A stretch of DNA of 64,000 nucleotides from Chryseobacterium oryctis (GTDB lineage Bacteria > Bacteroidota > Bacteroidia > Flavobacteriales > Weeksellaceae): positions 117,903 through 181,902 of the forward strand of contig NZ_JAPDHV010000002.1 of the NCBI RefSeq assembly GCF_025971925.1, given 5' to 3'. The number at the start of each line of letters is the position of its first letter. Position 1 is the first letter of the stretch. Shown piece by piece: positions 25,628-35,878 of the stretch. Below the pieces are notes generated by a model, which was given only the letters and a program-made list of their open reading frames with translations, did not search any database and had not been told where the DNA came from. Both the position numbers and the translations under genes were made by a program.

Positions 25628-26665
25628 TTATCTCGGCAATCTACTTGCTCTTTTCAGAAGCTCTGCATTGATATCGTTAATCAATTGTGGTCCTTCATAA
25701 ATAAAACCTGTATATAACTGAACCAAACTTGCTCCTGCATCCAGTTTTTCCATAGCATCTCTTGCAGAATGAATTCCTCCTACCCCAACAATCGGAAATG
25801 CTCTGTTGCTTTTTTCCGAAAGATATTTTATCATTTTCGTACTTTTTTCACGAATAGGCTTTCCGCTTAAACCACCATTTCCTATTTGCTTTAAAATTTC
25901 AGGTGAAGTTTTCAAGCCTTCTCTGTTTACAGATGTATTAGAAACAATTACCCCGTCAATTTTTGTTTCAGCAATCAGTTCAATGATTTCATCAAGCTGA
26001 TTATTATTCAAATCCGGAGCAATTTTTAATAGAATAGGTTTTCTTACAGATTTTGAGTTGTTTATTTTTTTAACTTCAGTAATAAGTTCTCTCAAATATT
26101 CGACATCTTCCAATTTGGCATGACTTCCCACATTCGGGCAACTTACATTCAGTACAAAATAATCTACATAAGGATGAAGCCCTTCAAAACATTCAAGATA
26201 ATCTTGTGTGTAGTTTTCAGGAGTTGTTGCCGTATTTTTTCCGATGTTTCCTCCAATGATGATTTTCCCTTTATTTCCTTTCAGTTTCTCAATCGCAGCT
26301 TCTAAACCATCGTTATTGAAACCCATTCGGTTGATGATTCCTCCGTCTTCAATAAGTCTGAACAATCTTTTTTTAGGGTTTCCAGCCTGAGCTTTGGGGG
26401 TCACCGTACCAATTTCTACGAAACCAAACCCTAAATCTGCCAATTCATTATACAAAACCGCATTTTTATCGAAACCGGCAGCCAAACCAACAGGATTTTT
26501 AAACTTCAACCCGAAAACTTCTCTTTCCAGGCGCTTATCTTCAATAGGTTTCGGAAGAAATAATTTGGTTAAAAATCCAAAATTTTTAAGCATTGAAAAA
26601 GTAAAATGATGAACTTCTTCGGGATCGAATTTAAAGAGAATCGGACGAATAATCGACTTATACAT
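25628..26665 (-). CDS. pyrD: Dihydroorotate dehydrogenase (quinone), class 2
   Basis: Oxidises dihydroorotate to orotate, the fourth step of pyrimidine synthesis, passing electrons to quinone at the membrane. The 345-residue protein has the class-2 N-terminal helix ([26 protein letters not shown]), the FMN-barrel motifs [33 protein letters not shown] and VNVSCPN, with the catalytic-base Ser region NVSCPN, and [15 protein letters not shown] near the end. Complete and of normal length. Monocistronic, with a -7 box at 26681. Confidence 0.96.
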   Translation of the reverse strand: MYKSIIRPILFKFDPEEVHHFTFSMLKNFGFLTKLFLPKPIEDKRLEREVFGLKFKNPVGLAAGFDKNAVLYNELADLGFGFVEIGTVTPKAQAGNPKKRLFRLIEDGGIINRMGFNNDGLEAAIEKLKGNKGKIIIGGNIGKNTATTPENYTQDYLECFEGLHPYVDYFVLNVSCPNVGSHAKLEDVEYLRELITEVKKINNSKSVRKPILLKIAPDLNNNQLDEIIELIAETKIDGVIVSNTSVNREGLKTSPEILKQIGNGGLSGKPIREKSTKMIKYLSEKSNRAFPIVGVGGIHSARDAMEKLDAGASLVQLYTGFIYEGPQLINDINAELLKRASRLPR

Positions 26666-26680
26666 TGAAAAAAAGTTTTA

Positions 26681-26688
26681 CAAAATTA
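26681..26688 (-). promoter_or_regulatory. Promoter -7 box for pyrD
   Basis: The minus strand reads TAATTTTG, a perfect TAnnTTTG box, 15 bp before the pyrD start codon. Confidence 0.6.
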
Positions 26689-26717
26689 CTGAATTTTTAT
26701 GAATTAACTTCTTTTAT

Positions 26718-26747
26718 ATAAAAAAGCCGCCTCCAAAGAGACAGCTT
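26718..26747 (-). terminator. Intrinsic terminator after the DUF3686 ATPase gene
   Basis: On the minus strand AAGCTGTCTC pairs with GAGGCGGCTT over all ten positions (two G-U pairs) around a 4-nt loop, followed by TTTT. It isolates the ATPase gene from pyrD. Confidence 0.75.
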
Positions 26748-26751
26748 GTAT

Positions 26752-29700
26752 TTATTTCGATTTAATTGCGGAGATAATTCCTTCTAAATTTTCATTAAAC
26801 TCTAAAAGTTGGGCAAAAACTTTATCATCTTTCGCTAAACCTCCGTGTTTATTATTCTTCCGGAAAACTTCTACAATTTCGTTCCAACGTCGTTCTTCTT
26901 CTTCCGTTCTCAATCCCGCCAAACCTTTCAATTTCAATAAATTACTTTCAGTATCCGAAGTAAGTGTTTGAGATTCATTTTCATAATGCGATAATATCAG
27001 TTGTTCTACTTCTTTATCATTCATCATAGGAAGAATCTGCGCCACCATTTTACTCATATTACGGTAAGAACCCTGCATTTTGAAAGGCGGATCTGTACGA
27101 TAAGAATCCTGCATTGCTGCACTTTGGATATAATTCTGATTCACCTTTACAACCACTTTCTGCACTTTTACGACATGTTTTAGCACCGCAATACAATCAT
27201 CGATTTCCTGTTTTAAATAGTTGATTTCCAAATCCGGTAACTGCTTTGCACCACTCATCACATAATCTATCAAAGCATAGAAATCATTAAAAGATTTACT
27301 CGCAATTTTTTCTAAAGCAGGATTTTCAATTGCGGCATTTTCAATCAAACTTAAATTGAACAAATGCTCCGTATCCCCAATAACGTCTCCCAAATTGTAT
27401 ACATCTGCACGGTTTGCCAACATATCCGGAATCTGGAATTTAGAACCACTTTCCGTATACGGATTCCCTGCCATTACCACACAGAATCTTTTTCCTCGAA
27501 GATCATATGTTTTGGACTCTCCGTTAAAAATTCCGTCAATTTTTCGCTGTCCATCGGCTAAAGAAATAAACTTTTGCAAAAATTCAGGATTCAAATGCTG
27601 AATATCGTCTAAATACAACATTACATTATCAGCCATTTCGAAAGCTAAATTTATCTTCTTTAACTCTTCTCTTTCGCCTGAAGTTTTAGCCTCAATAGGA
27701 TCGATGGAAGTGATGGAATGCCCAATTGTTGGTCCGTTAATTTTTAAGAAATGAAGCCCCATTGTTTTGGCTAAATATTCCATCAAGGTTGTTTTTCCAT
27801 AACCTGGAGGAGAAATAAGTAACAGCATTCCCATTCTTGCAGTACGTTTATTATCTCCTGCTGCTCCCAATTGTTTTGCCAGATTATTACCAATTAATGG
27901 AAAATACACCTCATTAATCAGTTTATTTCTTACAAAAGAAGTTAAGACTTTAGGCTCTAACTCATTAATTTTTAATTCTTTCGAATAAGCCTCGCTTAAT
28001 TTTTCTTTCAGTTTTACAAAACCTAAGAAACGAGGTACTCTATCATTAGTAAAAATAAGTAGCTTATGAATGAAATCATGGTATTCTAGTTTTAAAGTTC
28101 CGTTGTCAAAAATAGTGTGATTACCTTTCAGACCTTCTATCAGAAATTTGTCTTTTCCAAAAACTATCTCATAAGAATCTTTTTCGAAAAGCAAAACCAC
28201 AGATGCTTCTTCAATATATTTACGAGATTCTTCGTATTGTTCGTTTTCATCAATAAATGAGTTCAGCCAATTCAACGCTAAATAAAACCTATCTTCAACA
28301 GAAAACTGCTGGTTATTGATATCTTCCTGGAAAGTTTTTATTGCTTTTTTTTCATCCAGCAATCGTACAAAATCCTGCTTCAATGTAGAAGCTGCTTCAC
28401 TTTTTGTGAACTTTTTGTATTGAGTAAATGTTTTGAATAAATACATCGAAACGTCTTCCTGACGAATCCTTGTTAAATCTAAATGTGTTTCCCAATTCTT
28501 AAAATACTCCTGAATCTCAAGTAAAACAGATTCATATCTTTTAGACTGAGGAAAGGTTTTTAAAACAGATGCCGTTGACTGAATCAGCGATTGTATTTTC
28601 TGCCGTTGTGCTTCTTCCAAAGAATGCCAAAACAATTGTGAAATAGCTCTTGTATATGGATCAAAACGAAGCAAATCTAATTTTTCGTCTAAACTTTTTA
28701 AAGCTCTATAAATTTGTAATGCATCAAAATTATGAACTCCTTTTACATAACCTTCAGAATAATTTTGCTCAATAGTCTGATTGATAAATCGCTCTTCATC
28801 AAAATCCTTCTGATTTAGTGAAGCCAAAAATGTTTTATAAGCCAAATATTCTCCTCTATATACTTCCTGATTTTCAGAAACCAATTCCTGTTCCCAAATA
28901 TCCTGATACTGAGCAAAGTCCTGATTATTTACTTTTTGATAAAAACTTGTTCCGGTAAGGTGATAAAACATTTCACCATTTCGCCTCAACAAAACCAGAC
29001 TCAGAGATTGTTGATTGACCATAAATTTATGCTTTCCTAAAGCAATTATATTCTGTCCATCAACATACAATTCTGTTTTATCACGAAGAACTCTAAGAGC
29101 GTCTTCCTGTGATTTTTTTAGCTGGTTCTCTAGGTTTTCAGCTTTAGAAACATCATTTAACGATTTTAATTCTTCTACCAACTGGCGAATCTTATCGATC
29201 ATTAAATCTGAGGCGTAAAAACTTAAAATTTCTTCACGAGAAACGAAAGTTTTAGATTTGTTTTCAACATTTTTAAGAACACGTAATCCGATCTGCTCTA
29301 GAGAAGCAGTTTTTCTATTGATTTGCTCGACAATCTGTTCTTTTTTTGTATTGAAAGCCTTAATAACTTCATCTCTTTTATCTGCAATTTTTATCGCAAA
29401 ATCATCAAATTCAGAGAATTTGCTTTCCATTTCTTCAAGCTGAACGATAACTTTAGTATAATAATCGTCTACTTTTTCGGCAGAAGTTGATAATTCCAGA
29501 TAATTGGCAACAGATTGCTCCAACAAAGTCATCTGAGCAGAAAACGAAGCAACAGATTCACTACTCTTCAAAGAAGTTAATTTCCTTGAAAGGGCGGCTC
29601 TCACCTCATTTAAAGAAGAGAAAATCACCGAAATTTTCTCAATAATCCGAGTGGTTTGTGTTGCATCTTCAATTTTCAAACTATTCAGAATATCAATCAA

Positions 29701-31587
29701 TAGTTCTAATTCTGAAGAAATGATATCATTCTGCTCTTCAATAGCCTTTCCATCAATCACTTTTGTAATCGACTCCACACTATTTTTTTGAAGAAAAACC
29801 TTTTCTTCATAAGGCAATAATGCTTCTTCTCGTAGTAAAAAGTCAACTGTTTTATCAGAAAGTTGGGCATTCATTTCACCCACTTTTTCCAACAAAGCCT
29901 CTACTTCGTCTATTTGAATATATTTGACGTTTTTAAGATCAATGATTGCCCCTTGTACTTTTCTAACCTCAGCCAATTGATGAACCAATTGATCAAGAGT
30001 AGTTACTGTAGTTGCATTAATGCTTGAAACTAAATTTTCAAGATTTTTCTGATGCTGTAATATTTGTTCTTCGGCAAATTTTCGTTGCGCCTGAACTTTT
30101 ACAAACTCATCAATCCCAGTATTCGCAATCTCTTTAATTTGTTGAAGAGGAGCACCCAGATTTTTCAGATTATCATCTTTAATCCAAAAATAAGAATCGA
30201 GCAAACTCGTTGATTTTTTAAGAATATCCTCATACAAACCTTCATACGAATCTTCTTTATTAATCAACTGAATTACTTCCTGCGCTTCCGCCATCGCCTG
30301 AACAACCTGCTTGTTGCCGACTTTGTATAAAGGATCATCTTTCCGCTCATGATTTTCCTTTAAACGCTCCATATAAGGCGTTTCCCAAATCTGAACCTGA
30401 TGATGTCTTGTTGCTTCCGCTTCAGTTCTGAAATAAATTAAACTTCCGTCCTTAAAAATCGTAAATCCATTACAAACAATCGGAGTTTCTACCGATTGCT
30501 GAATGATATTGTACGACATCAGGATATACGTATTGGTCTCATTCTGTGTGAAAATATACAAGAAATCTTCTCCGTTCGGCGAAACCATTTTTCTTAGGAA
30601 CTTTACGTTGTCTAATTGAGCATCGAAAACTTTATGGGTCCCGTTTTGTAGATAATATCCGTTTGAAAAAATAATACCCTGACTATCGGGAAGCAAAATT
30701 GCCGACTCGTTTAACGAAGGTAAATTAATAACTTCTTTCGTTCTTACATTAAAAACAAACGCCCGAAAATCTTCCTGATAAGGCTTAATTCTTACCGCAA
30801 TGAGATTTCCTAAATCGGCATAATAATATTCGGCATCATCTAATTGCTGATCCAGATTGGTAACTTTTTCGGAATAAATACCTTTTCCTGTATCTGTATT
30901 ATTTTCAATTTTAAAGGTAATATCACCATGCATAGATTCGATAAAGACCTTATCTAGAACCGAAACATGCGGATATTTACCCAGTCTACGATCTTCTAAA
31001 GTTGTTTTCACCCACTCAAATTCAAATTGAGGAGCTTCTTTTACTTCATGAATACTACGATCGTCGATATATTGTAATTTTCCGTCTTTGATAAGCCATT
31101 TAAAGGCTTTCAAATCATTCGGATTTTTACTTGTCTGGAAAATCATGTACAAATAATTCTCCGTTTTTCTGAATCTTGAAAAGATAGAATCGCGGTAATA
31201 TTTGTACAAATTCTGATAATCTGTTAAAAAATTTTCGTCATTAATTAAATCTAATGACTGCGGAATAAACTGATTGTTTTCAAATAAATAAATGCTGAAA
31301 ACATCATCTAATTTAATCTCAGTTCTTAGTCCGAAATGGACGTTGTATCCGAAAATACAAAGATGATCGAAAGCTATAATACCTCTCGCAACACAAGTAT
31401 TTTCGGTATCAATTCTTTGGTTGGCTTTTAAAACGAAATTAGTAGTGCTAAAGACTTCGCGACGTGCTTCGTTAAGGTTTTTCAGACGATCTACTAGATC
31501 TTCTTTTTGTGTTCGAAGTCGTTTTTGAATAATTTCGTAAGCTCCGGAATCGAGGTTTATCGTGTTTTTTTCTATTTCTTTCGGCAT
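26752..31587 (-). CDS. Very large AAA ATPase of the DUF3686 / DNA repair ATPase type
   Basis: A 1611-residue protein without signal peptide. The N-terminal third matches the DUF3686 type (beta-rich, IIAFDHLCIFGYNVHFGLRTE). A long middle region (about 420-950) is strongly charged and coiled-coil. The C-terminal part has an AAA module with Walker A SPPGYGKTTL near 1258 and Walker B NVMLYLDDIQHLNPEF. Databases call such proteins DNA repair ATPase, but direct evidence is thin. The operon-like context (flotillin, PspA) suggests a membrane-linked MoxR-like remodeller instead. A TTG at 31611 extends the frame; ATG 31587 is preferred. Confidence 0.8.
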   Translation of the reverse strand: MPKEIEKNTINLDSGAYEIIQKRLRTQKEDLVDRLKNLNEARREVFSTTNFVLKANQRIDTENTCVARGIIAFDHLCIFGYNVHFGLRTEIKLDDVFSIYLFENNQFIPQSLDLINDENFLTDYQNLYKYYRDSIFSRFRKTENYLYMIFQTSKNPNDLKAFKWLIKDGKLQYIDDRSIHEVKEAPQFEFEWVKTTLEDRRLGKYPHVSVLDKVFIESMHGDITFKIENNTDTGKGIYSEKVTNLDQQLDDAEYYYADLGNLIAVRIKPYQEDFRAFVFNVRTKEVINLPSLNESAILLPDSQGIIFSNGYYLQNGTHKVFDAQLDNVKFLRKMVSPNGEDFLYIFTQNETNTYILMSYNIIQQSVETPIVCNGFTIFKDGSLIYFRTEAEATRHHQVQIWETPYMERLKENHERKDDPLYKVGNKQVVQAMAEAQEVIQLINKEDSYEGLYEDILKKSTSLLDSYFWIKDDNLKNLGAPLQQIKEIANTGIDEFVKVQAQRKFAEEQILQHQKNLENLVSSINATTVTTLDQLVHQLAEVRKVQGAIIDLKNVKYIQIDEVEALLEKVGEMNAQLSDKTVDFLLREEALLPYEEKVFLQKNSVESITKVIDGKAIEEQNDIISSELELLIDILNSLKIEDATQTTRIIEKISVIFSSLNEVRAALSRKLTSLKSSESVASFSAQMTLLEQSVANYLELSTSAEKVDDYYTKVIVQLEEMESKFSEFDDFAIKIADKRDEVIKAFNTKKEQIVEQINRKTASLEQIGLRVLKNVENKSKTFVSREEILSFYASDLMIDKIRQLVEELKSLNDVSKAENLENQLKKSQEDALRVLRDKTELYVDGQNIIALGKHKFMVNQQSLSLVLLRRNGEMFYHLTGTSFYQKVNNQDFAQYQDIWEQELVSENQEVYRGEYLAYKTFLASLNQKDFDEERFINQTIEQNYSEGYVKGVHNFDALQIYRALKSLDEKLDLLRFDPYTRAISQLFWHSLEEAQRQKIQSLIQSTASVLKTFPQSKRYESVLLEIQEYFKNWETHLDLTRIRQEDVSMYLFKTFTQYKKFTKSEAASTLKQDFVRLLDEKKAIKTFQEDINNQQFSVEDRFYLALNWLNSFIDENEQYEESRKYIEEASVVLLFEKDSYEIVFGKDKFLIEGLKGNHTIFDNGTLKLEYHDFIHKLLIFTNDRVPRFLGFVKLKEKLSEAYSKELKINELEPKVLTSFVRNKLINEVYFPLIGNNLAKQLGAAGDNKRTARMGMLLLISPPGYGKTTLMEYLAKTMGLHFLKINGPTIGHSITSIDPIEAKTSGEREELKKINLAFEMADNVMLYLDDIQHLNPEFLQKFISLADGQRKIDGIFNGESKTYDLRGKRFCVVMAGNPYTESGSKFQIPDMLANRADVYNLGDVIGDTEHLFNLSLIENAAIENPALEKIASKSFNDFYALIDYVMSGAKQLPDLEINYLKQEIDDCIAVLKHVVKVQKVVVKVNQNYIQSAAMQDSYRTDPPFKMQGSYRNMSKMVAQILPMMNDKEVEQLILSHYENESQTLTSDTESNLLKLKGLAGLRTEEEERRWNEIVEVFRKNNKHGGLAKDDKVFAQLLEFNENLEGIISAIKSK

Positions 31588-31620
31588 TGAAAACGTATAA
31601 TTCGTGAGCAAAAAAGGATT

Positions 31621-31658
31621 TTAAAAACCCAACCATTTCTATAGATTTCAAGAAATGG
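31621..31658 (-). terminator. Possible terminator or attenuator between flotillin and ATPase genes
   Basis: On the minus strand CCATTTCT and AGAAATGG form an 8-bp stem around a 10-nt loop, followed by TTGGGTTTTTAAAA. If active it would uncouple the ATPase gene from the rest of the operon or reduce its level. Confidence 0.4.
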
Positions 31659-31680
31659 CCGGATGTATGGTTTTTAGATT

Positions 31681-33795
31681 TTACCCTAATTTTTTATTCG
31701 AAATTCCAAGATTCTTTGCCATTCCGAATAATGAGTTGATAAAATTGGTGTCGTCTGTATTTTCAGCGTTACTTGCAGCTTGTTGTAATTTAATTAAAGC
31801 TGCTGAAACCGTTAGATTTTTGATGTCATTAGAAGAAATACCATATCTATCTGCAATTCCTCTGATTTTTTCTCCTAAATCTCCTTTTCCGTCCGGCCCT
31901 AAAAGACTTTCTTTAATATCCAGAGCGTGTGTAGAATTGTTGATTAAATGATCAAATCCTTTTGCATTAGAAACTTGTTTTACGATATTTTCAAAGAACA
32001 TGGTTTCACCACCCACGATATCAATCTTAGCAGTTTTAAGCGCTTCTGAAAGAACTTCTGCCTGAGCTGATGCAATATCTTTTTGGATGTTGATTTGAGC
32101 CAATTCCACATCTTTTTCTTTCTGTAATTGAAGTTTGAACTCTTCATGAGATTGTCCAGCATCATTTAATTGCTTCATTGCAGCTGCTTTTTCTTCAATA
32201 CCTTTCGCTTCTGCAGTTGCTTTTTCACGAACCACCTCAGCCTGAGCCAAGCCTTCCTTACGCATTGCTTCTGCTTTTTTCTCAATAACAGATGCTTCTT
32301 TTGTTCCTTGGATTTCTTCTGCTTCTGCTTTAGCAATCATCACTTCAGCTTCAGATAATCCGATTGCAGCTTCTTCCTTAGCTTGAGCTTCTGCGATAAT
32401 TTTTCTTGCTTCTGCTTCTTTTGCAGCCGCTTCTTTTTTAGCCTCGGCTTCAATAAGTAATTCTTGAGCTTTTCTTTCTGCAATTAGTTTTTCCGCTTCG
32501 GCATCGATTACTTTTTTCTCTTTTTCCTGTTCTGCTGCAATTCTTGCTGCTTCAGCAGCTTTTACAGTCGCAACCAATCTTTCTTCAGCTTCCTGAGACG
32601 CTGCGATAACACCCGCCTGTTTCTTACGTTCTGCGTCTCTGTAAACCTCAACATCTTTTACATTTTGCTGCTCTTCAACCACTCCTTTCTCTAGCTGAAC
32701 TCGTTCTTTAATAACATTCTGAATGTTCTTTTTCTCTTGTTCAATTGTTCTTTCTTTATCAATTTGTGCTAAAGTAACAATACGCTCTCTTTCAGTCTGT
32801 TCCAAAGCTCTGTCTTTTTCTACACGCTCAGTTTCAACCGCATCTGTACGTAGTTTATTCTTTTCAGCGATGATAATTTGACGCAACTTGTTTTCTTCCT
32901 GAACCGCTAAAGACTCTTCTGTTGAAATACGTACTGTTTCTGCTTTTAGGCGCTCCTCTTCGTTTACTTTTGCAATTTCTGCCGCTTCACGCGCTTTAAT
33001 ATTTTCAATTTCACGACGTTGGCGTTCTTCTTTTTCAGCTAATTGACGCTCTAACTCCAGAATAGCTTCTCGAGCTTCAACATTTTGTTTTTTGATTGTT
33101 TTCTCTTCCGATCTGCGAATTAAATTGGCATTAATGTTTTGTTGAGCAGTCAATTCTGTAATTTTTTTAATCCCTTCAGAATCTAAGATATTATCAGGGC
33201 TTAGATATTGTAATTCGGTTTGCTCCAAGTAATCAATCGCACAGTCATCTAAAATATATCCGTTAAGATCTGTTCCGATGATATTCAATATCTCGTCACG
33301 GAATTCTCTACGCGCTTCATATAATTCGATAAAATCAAACTTTTTACCTACTGTTTTTAGGGCTTCTGAAAATTTAGCTTCAAAGATACTTTTCAATGTT
33401 TCTGGATCTGAAGCTCTGTCACAGCCTAAGTTTTGAGCAACACTGATAACATCGTCTACCGATTTGTTCACACGAACAAAAAACGCAACTTTAATATCTG
33501 CCCTAATATTGTCTTTACAAATCAACCCATCTCCCTGCATACGAGCAATATCAATTTTTTTAACAGAGATATCCATAATCTCCATTTTATGGAAGATCGG
33601 GATAACATACATCCCTTTATTAAAGGCTACTTTCGTTCCTCCCACACCTGTACGAACAATCGCTTTACCTTGTGGAATTTTCTTGTAAAATGTACTTAAT
33701 ACTACCAAAAACGCTAAAAGCAGAAAGGCAATTACACCTACAATTAGTAAGATAATATTAACTCCACTGAAAGCCAAAATAGTCATCTGTGTCAT
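31681..33795 (-). CDS. Flotillin family protein (SPFH/band 7, YqiK-like)
   Basis: A 704-residue membrane scaffold protein. An N-terminal membrane helix (about 10-34) is followed by the SPFH domain (about 40-210, with YKKIPQGKAIVRTGVGGTKVAFNKGMYVIPIFHKMEIMDIS) and a very long Glu/Ala/Lys-rich coiled coil (about 220-580) typical of flotillins. Known relatives organise membrane microdomains and respond to membrane stress. It lies 6 bp after a YqiJ-like gene, the same pairing as E. coli yqiJ-yqiK. Apparent frames in its antisense strand result from the repetitive coiled-coil coding. Confidence 0.92.
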   Translation of the reverse strand: MTQMTILAFSGVNIILLIVGVIAFLLLAFLVVLSTFYKKIPQGKAIVRTGVGGTKVAFNKGMYVIPIFHKMEIMDISVKKIDIARMQGDGLICKDNIRADIKVAFFVRVNKSVDDVISVAQNLGCDRASDPETLKSIFEAKFSEALKTVGKKFDFIELYEARREFRDEILNIIGTDLNGYILDDCAIDYLEQTELQYLSPDNILDSEGIKKITELTAQQNINANLIRRSEEKTIKKQNVEAREAILELERQLAEKEERQRREIENIKAREAAEIAKVNEEERLKAETVRISTEESLAVQEENKLRQIIIAEKNKLRTDAVETERVEKDRALEQTERERIVTLAQIDKERTIEQEKKNIQNVIKERVQLEKGVVEEQQNVKDVEVYRDAERKKQAGVIAASQEAEERLVATVKAAEAARIAAEQEKEKKVIDAEAEKLIAERKAQELLIEAEAKKEAAAKEAEARKIIAEAQAKEEAAIGLSEAEVMIAKAEAEEIQGTKEASVIEKKAEAMRKEGLAQAEVVREKATAEAKGIEEKAAAMKQLNDAGQSHEEFKLQLQKEKDVELAQINIQKDIASAQAEVLSEALKTAKIDIVGGETMFFENIVKQVSNAKGFDHLINNSTHALDIKESLLGPDGKGDLGEKIRGIADRYGISSNDIKNLTVSAALIKLQQAASNAENTDDTNFINSLFGMAKNLGISNKKLG

Positions 33796-33801
33796 ATAAT
33801 T

Positions 33802-34482
33802 TTAATTTTTTATGTTATGAATGTTTATTTCTTTTTTTACTAAATAAATGTTTTGTTCTTTGGTTTCGTCGATAACAATAACATCATCATTATACTTGAT
33901 TTCTGAGCCGTCGTAGCTCTTCACGTTCAACCGAATCACATCTTCCCCGACTTTAAGCTCCAAAGAACCAATTTTCCCGTCCGAAATGGTAGACCTCATC
34001 ACTCCTGTTCTTCCTAAATAATCATGCGATTCTTCACCGTGATAGCCTATGCTTTCATAAAATTTAGCAATCGGCTTTGTTATCCAATGCATAATGAAAT
34101 AAGTCACAATAAAAACTGGAATTAAAATAAGAAGCGACCAGTACCCAAACTTTGCTAAAGAGACAAAAAATGATGTAGAAATAGTAATTATCCAGCCAAT
34201 AAATTTAAAAAGTGTAATAATCACCATCAAAGGAGCTTTTCCTACATTAATAAAATCTAATGCTTTATCCAAAAAACCATCCGGAACGTCTGCATCTTCT
34301 GAACCTGGCGAAACATCGTGAACATCACCCATTCCATCAACATCTAAATCGGCATCGGTTCCAAGATCAAATCCGCTTCCTGAGATAAGCGCAAACAGCC
34401 AATACAACAATGAAACGCCTGTAAGAACAGTCATCACACCATTAGGTAGTGGATGGAATAGAAAATCAAATAGTTCTGCCAT
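33802..34482 (-). CDS. YqiJ-like inner-membrane protein with OB-fold (NfeD-like) domain
   Basis: A 226-residue protein with membrane segments at about 15-35, 80-105 and 110-135 and a C-terminal OB-fold region (about 150-210) containing YLGRTGVMRSTISDGKIGSLELKVGEDVIRLNVKS-like strands. An Asp-rich loop (about 38-66) separates the first two helices. NfeD/YqiJ proteins are the usual partners of SPFH proteins, and the flotillin gene follows after 6 bp. Probable role: anchoring or controlling the flotillin assembly. Confidence 0.82.
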   Translation of the reverse strand: MAELFDFLFHPLPNGVMTVLTGVSLLYWLFALISGSGFDLGTDADLDVDGMGDVHDVSPGSEDADVPDGFLDKALDFINVGKAPLMVIITLFKFIGWIITISTSFFVSLAKFGYWSLLILIPVFIVTYFIMHWITKPIAKFYESIGYHGEESHDYLGRTGVMRSTISDGKIGSLELKVGEDVIRLNVKSYDGSEIKYNDDVIVIDETKEQNIYLVKKEINIHNIKN

Positions 34483-34493
34483 GGTTTTATATT

Positions 34494-34691
34494 TTAAATT
34501 TCTCTTTTAAAGGTATAAAGAAATCCGTAAGTACTTCCGTTACCATAATTTCTACTTTCAGCAGCTACTAATTCCCATCCTTCACTTCCGAATTTATTAA
34601 GTTGCATGTCTATTTCTGCCGGATCATATTTTGTTCCCCAAAAGCCAGACGGTTTTATCATTAGCGTTTTATACTCAAATTTTCTTCTCAT
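34494..34691 (-). CDS. DUF4177 domain small protein
   Basis: A 65-residue soluble protein whose FEYKTLMIKP, DMQLNKFGSEGWELVAAES and FLYTFKRE segments match the DUF4177 family, a small beta-alpha fold of unknown function often fused to or beside membrane-stress genes. It lies 10 bp after pspA and 11 bp before the YqiJ-like gene, so it is an integral member of the operon. Confidence 0.85.
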   Translation of the reverse strand: MRRKFEYKTLMIKPSGFWGTKYDPAEIDMQLNKFGSEGWELVAAESRNYGNGSTYGFLYTFKREI

Positions 34692-34701
34692 TGTATTTTA
34701 T

Positions 34702-35394
34702 TTAAATTCCTAGTTGTTTTTTCAAATTTTCTAAATCCAAATCTACAGAGTTAGTTCCTAAGGCCTCTTCAATTTCATCAACTTTCGATTTATTTCCCAA
34801 TGCCATAGAGCCATACGCCTGAGAAAGCGCTTCATCTTCTTCTACCTTCTCTTTCATCCTTTCAAGCATACTAATTGTAGAGTTAGAATCAATTCTCGCC
34901 ATTTGTTTATTTACCTCTTTGGTTGCTTTAGAAACTTTTACCCGAGCTTTCAGAGTTGATAATTCATTTTCCCATTTATGAACATTATGCTTTAAAACAT
35001 CAATATTCTTTTGAAGTTCCTGAACCGAATTCTCATGAACTTCAGCTTGTTTTCTCAATTCTTCAACCTCTTCAGATAATTGCTTTTTCAACATTAGCGC
35101 TTCCTTTGCTAGAGACTCAGCTTTATCCATCTCCAATTCTCCTTTTTGAGCTTTTTGAAGAAGAAGCATTGCTTTACCTTCAAACTCCTTCGCTTCTTCA
35201 GCTTTTTTGTCGGCATTATTTGCCGTTCTTATTTGTAAAGCTTTCACTTTTGCATACGCTTCTAAAGACTGATCAAGATCTTCACGCATTTCTCTAATCC
35301 CCTGTTCGGTCATTTTAATAGGGTCTTCCATTTTTTCTACTACCGAATGTATCTCGGCTTGACCTATTCTAAAAATTCTTTTGAAAATATTCAT
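34702..35394 (-). CDS. PspA/IM30 family protein
   Basis: A 230-residue, almost entirely helical coiled-coil protein of the PspA/Vipp1 (ESCRT-III-like) family: MNIFKRIFRIGQAEIHSVVEKMEDPIKMTEQGI-type N-terminal amphipathic helix, then continuous heptads to about residue 200. Known members bind damaged inner membrane and form rods or rings to preserve integrity. No pspB, pspC or pspF is visible; the partners here are flotillin, YqiJ-like, DUF4177, YbjN-like and the DUF3686 ATPase. Confidence 0.92.
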   Translation of the reverse strand: MNIFKRIFRIGQAEIHSVVEKMEDPIKMTEQGIREMREDLDQSLEAYAKVKALQIRTANNADKKAEEAKEFEGKAMLLLQKAQKGELEMDKAESLAKEALMLKKQLSEEVEELRKQAEVHENSVQELQKNIDVLKHNVHKWENELSTLKARVKVSKATKEVNKQMARIDSNSTISMLERMKEKVEEDEALSQAYGSMALGNKSKVDEIEEALGTNSVDLDLENLKKQLGI

Positions 35395-35406
35395 CGTTTC
35401 TATTTT

Positions 35407-35796
35407 TTAAAGTTTTGAAAATTCTATTAACTGTTCATAATATTCACTAATCATCAGACTTAAAGAATTTAAAGCCGCTTCAAATTCATTAAAATCCAGA
35501 TTATGAATCTGTAAAGTATACCTGAATATTACTTTACTTCCATCCTCCGTTATTGCAAAAGCACCATGTATCATATCTCTATTTTTCATCAATAATGACT
35601 TGAACATCTCCATATTATCATTATTAATAGTAAATAAATACTGCTCGAAAATAATAACCGGAGGAGCAATCCCAACAATCAAGTTCCGAATTCCGTCGTC
35701 TTGATTTTCGATAACAAAAACTCCCGTTTCAGATGATTGATGAACTATACTATAATCCAAATCACGGATGTACTTCTCAACTATTTCGAAATTCAT
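35407..35796 (-). CDS. YbjN / type III chaperone-like fold protein
   Basis: A 129-residue acidic protein whose pattern (EKYIRDLDYSIVHQSSETGVFVIENQDDG, then MFKSLLMKNRDMIHGAFAI and a final helix) matches YbjN-domain proteins, which adopt the Tir-chaperone fold. Such domains commonly accompany PspA genes, and they may act as regulators or chaperones. It is the first gene of the operon, 12 bp before pspA. Confidence 0.7.
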   Translation of the reverse strand: MNFEIVEKYIRDLDYSIVHQSSETGVFVIENQDDGIRNLIVGIAPPVIIFEQYLFTINNDNMEMFKSLLMKNRDMIHGAFAITEDGSKVIFRYTLQIHNLDFNEFEAALNSLSLMISEYYEQLIEFSKL

Positions 35797-35845
35797 GTTG
35801 ATAACTTTTTTAATATTTTTAGCCTTTTTATTTTCTTGCTTGACA

Positions 35846-35878
35846 CAAATATAATAAATTTGCTAAAATAATTAGCAA
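35846..35878 (-). promoter_or_regulatory. Promoter of the YbjN-PspA-flotillin operon
   Basis: The minus strand has a perfect -7 box TATATTTG (35846-35853) and a TTG (35876-35878) 22 bp upstream, a proper -33/-7 spacing. The -33 element lies inside the palindrome at 35860-35878. Confidence 0.65.
35860..35878. promoter_or_regulatory. Probable operator between the XRE gene and the PspA operon
   Basis: TTGCTAA-AATAA-TTAGCAA is a perfect inverted repeat with 7-bp arms. It covers the spacer and -33 of the minus-strand operon promoter and lies 23 bp before the XRE start codon, so one protein bound here could control both directions. Confidence 0.65.

Noticed and set aside
32170..33000. Repetitive sequence with open frames on the strand opposite flotillin
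   Set aside because: The repetition comes from the Glu/Ala/Lys coiled coil of flotillin; the opposite-strand frames have no plausible start context or protein pattern.
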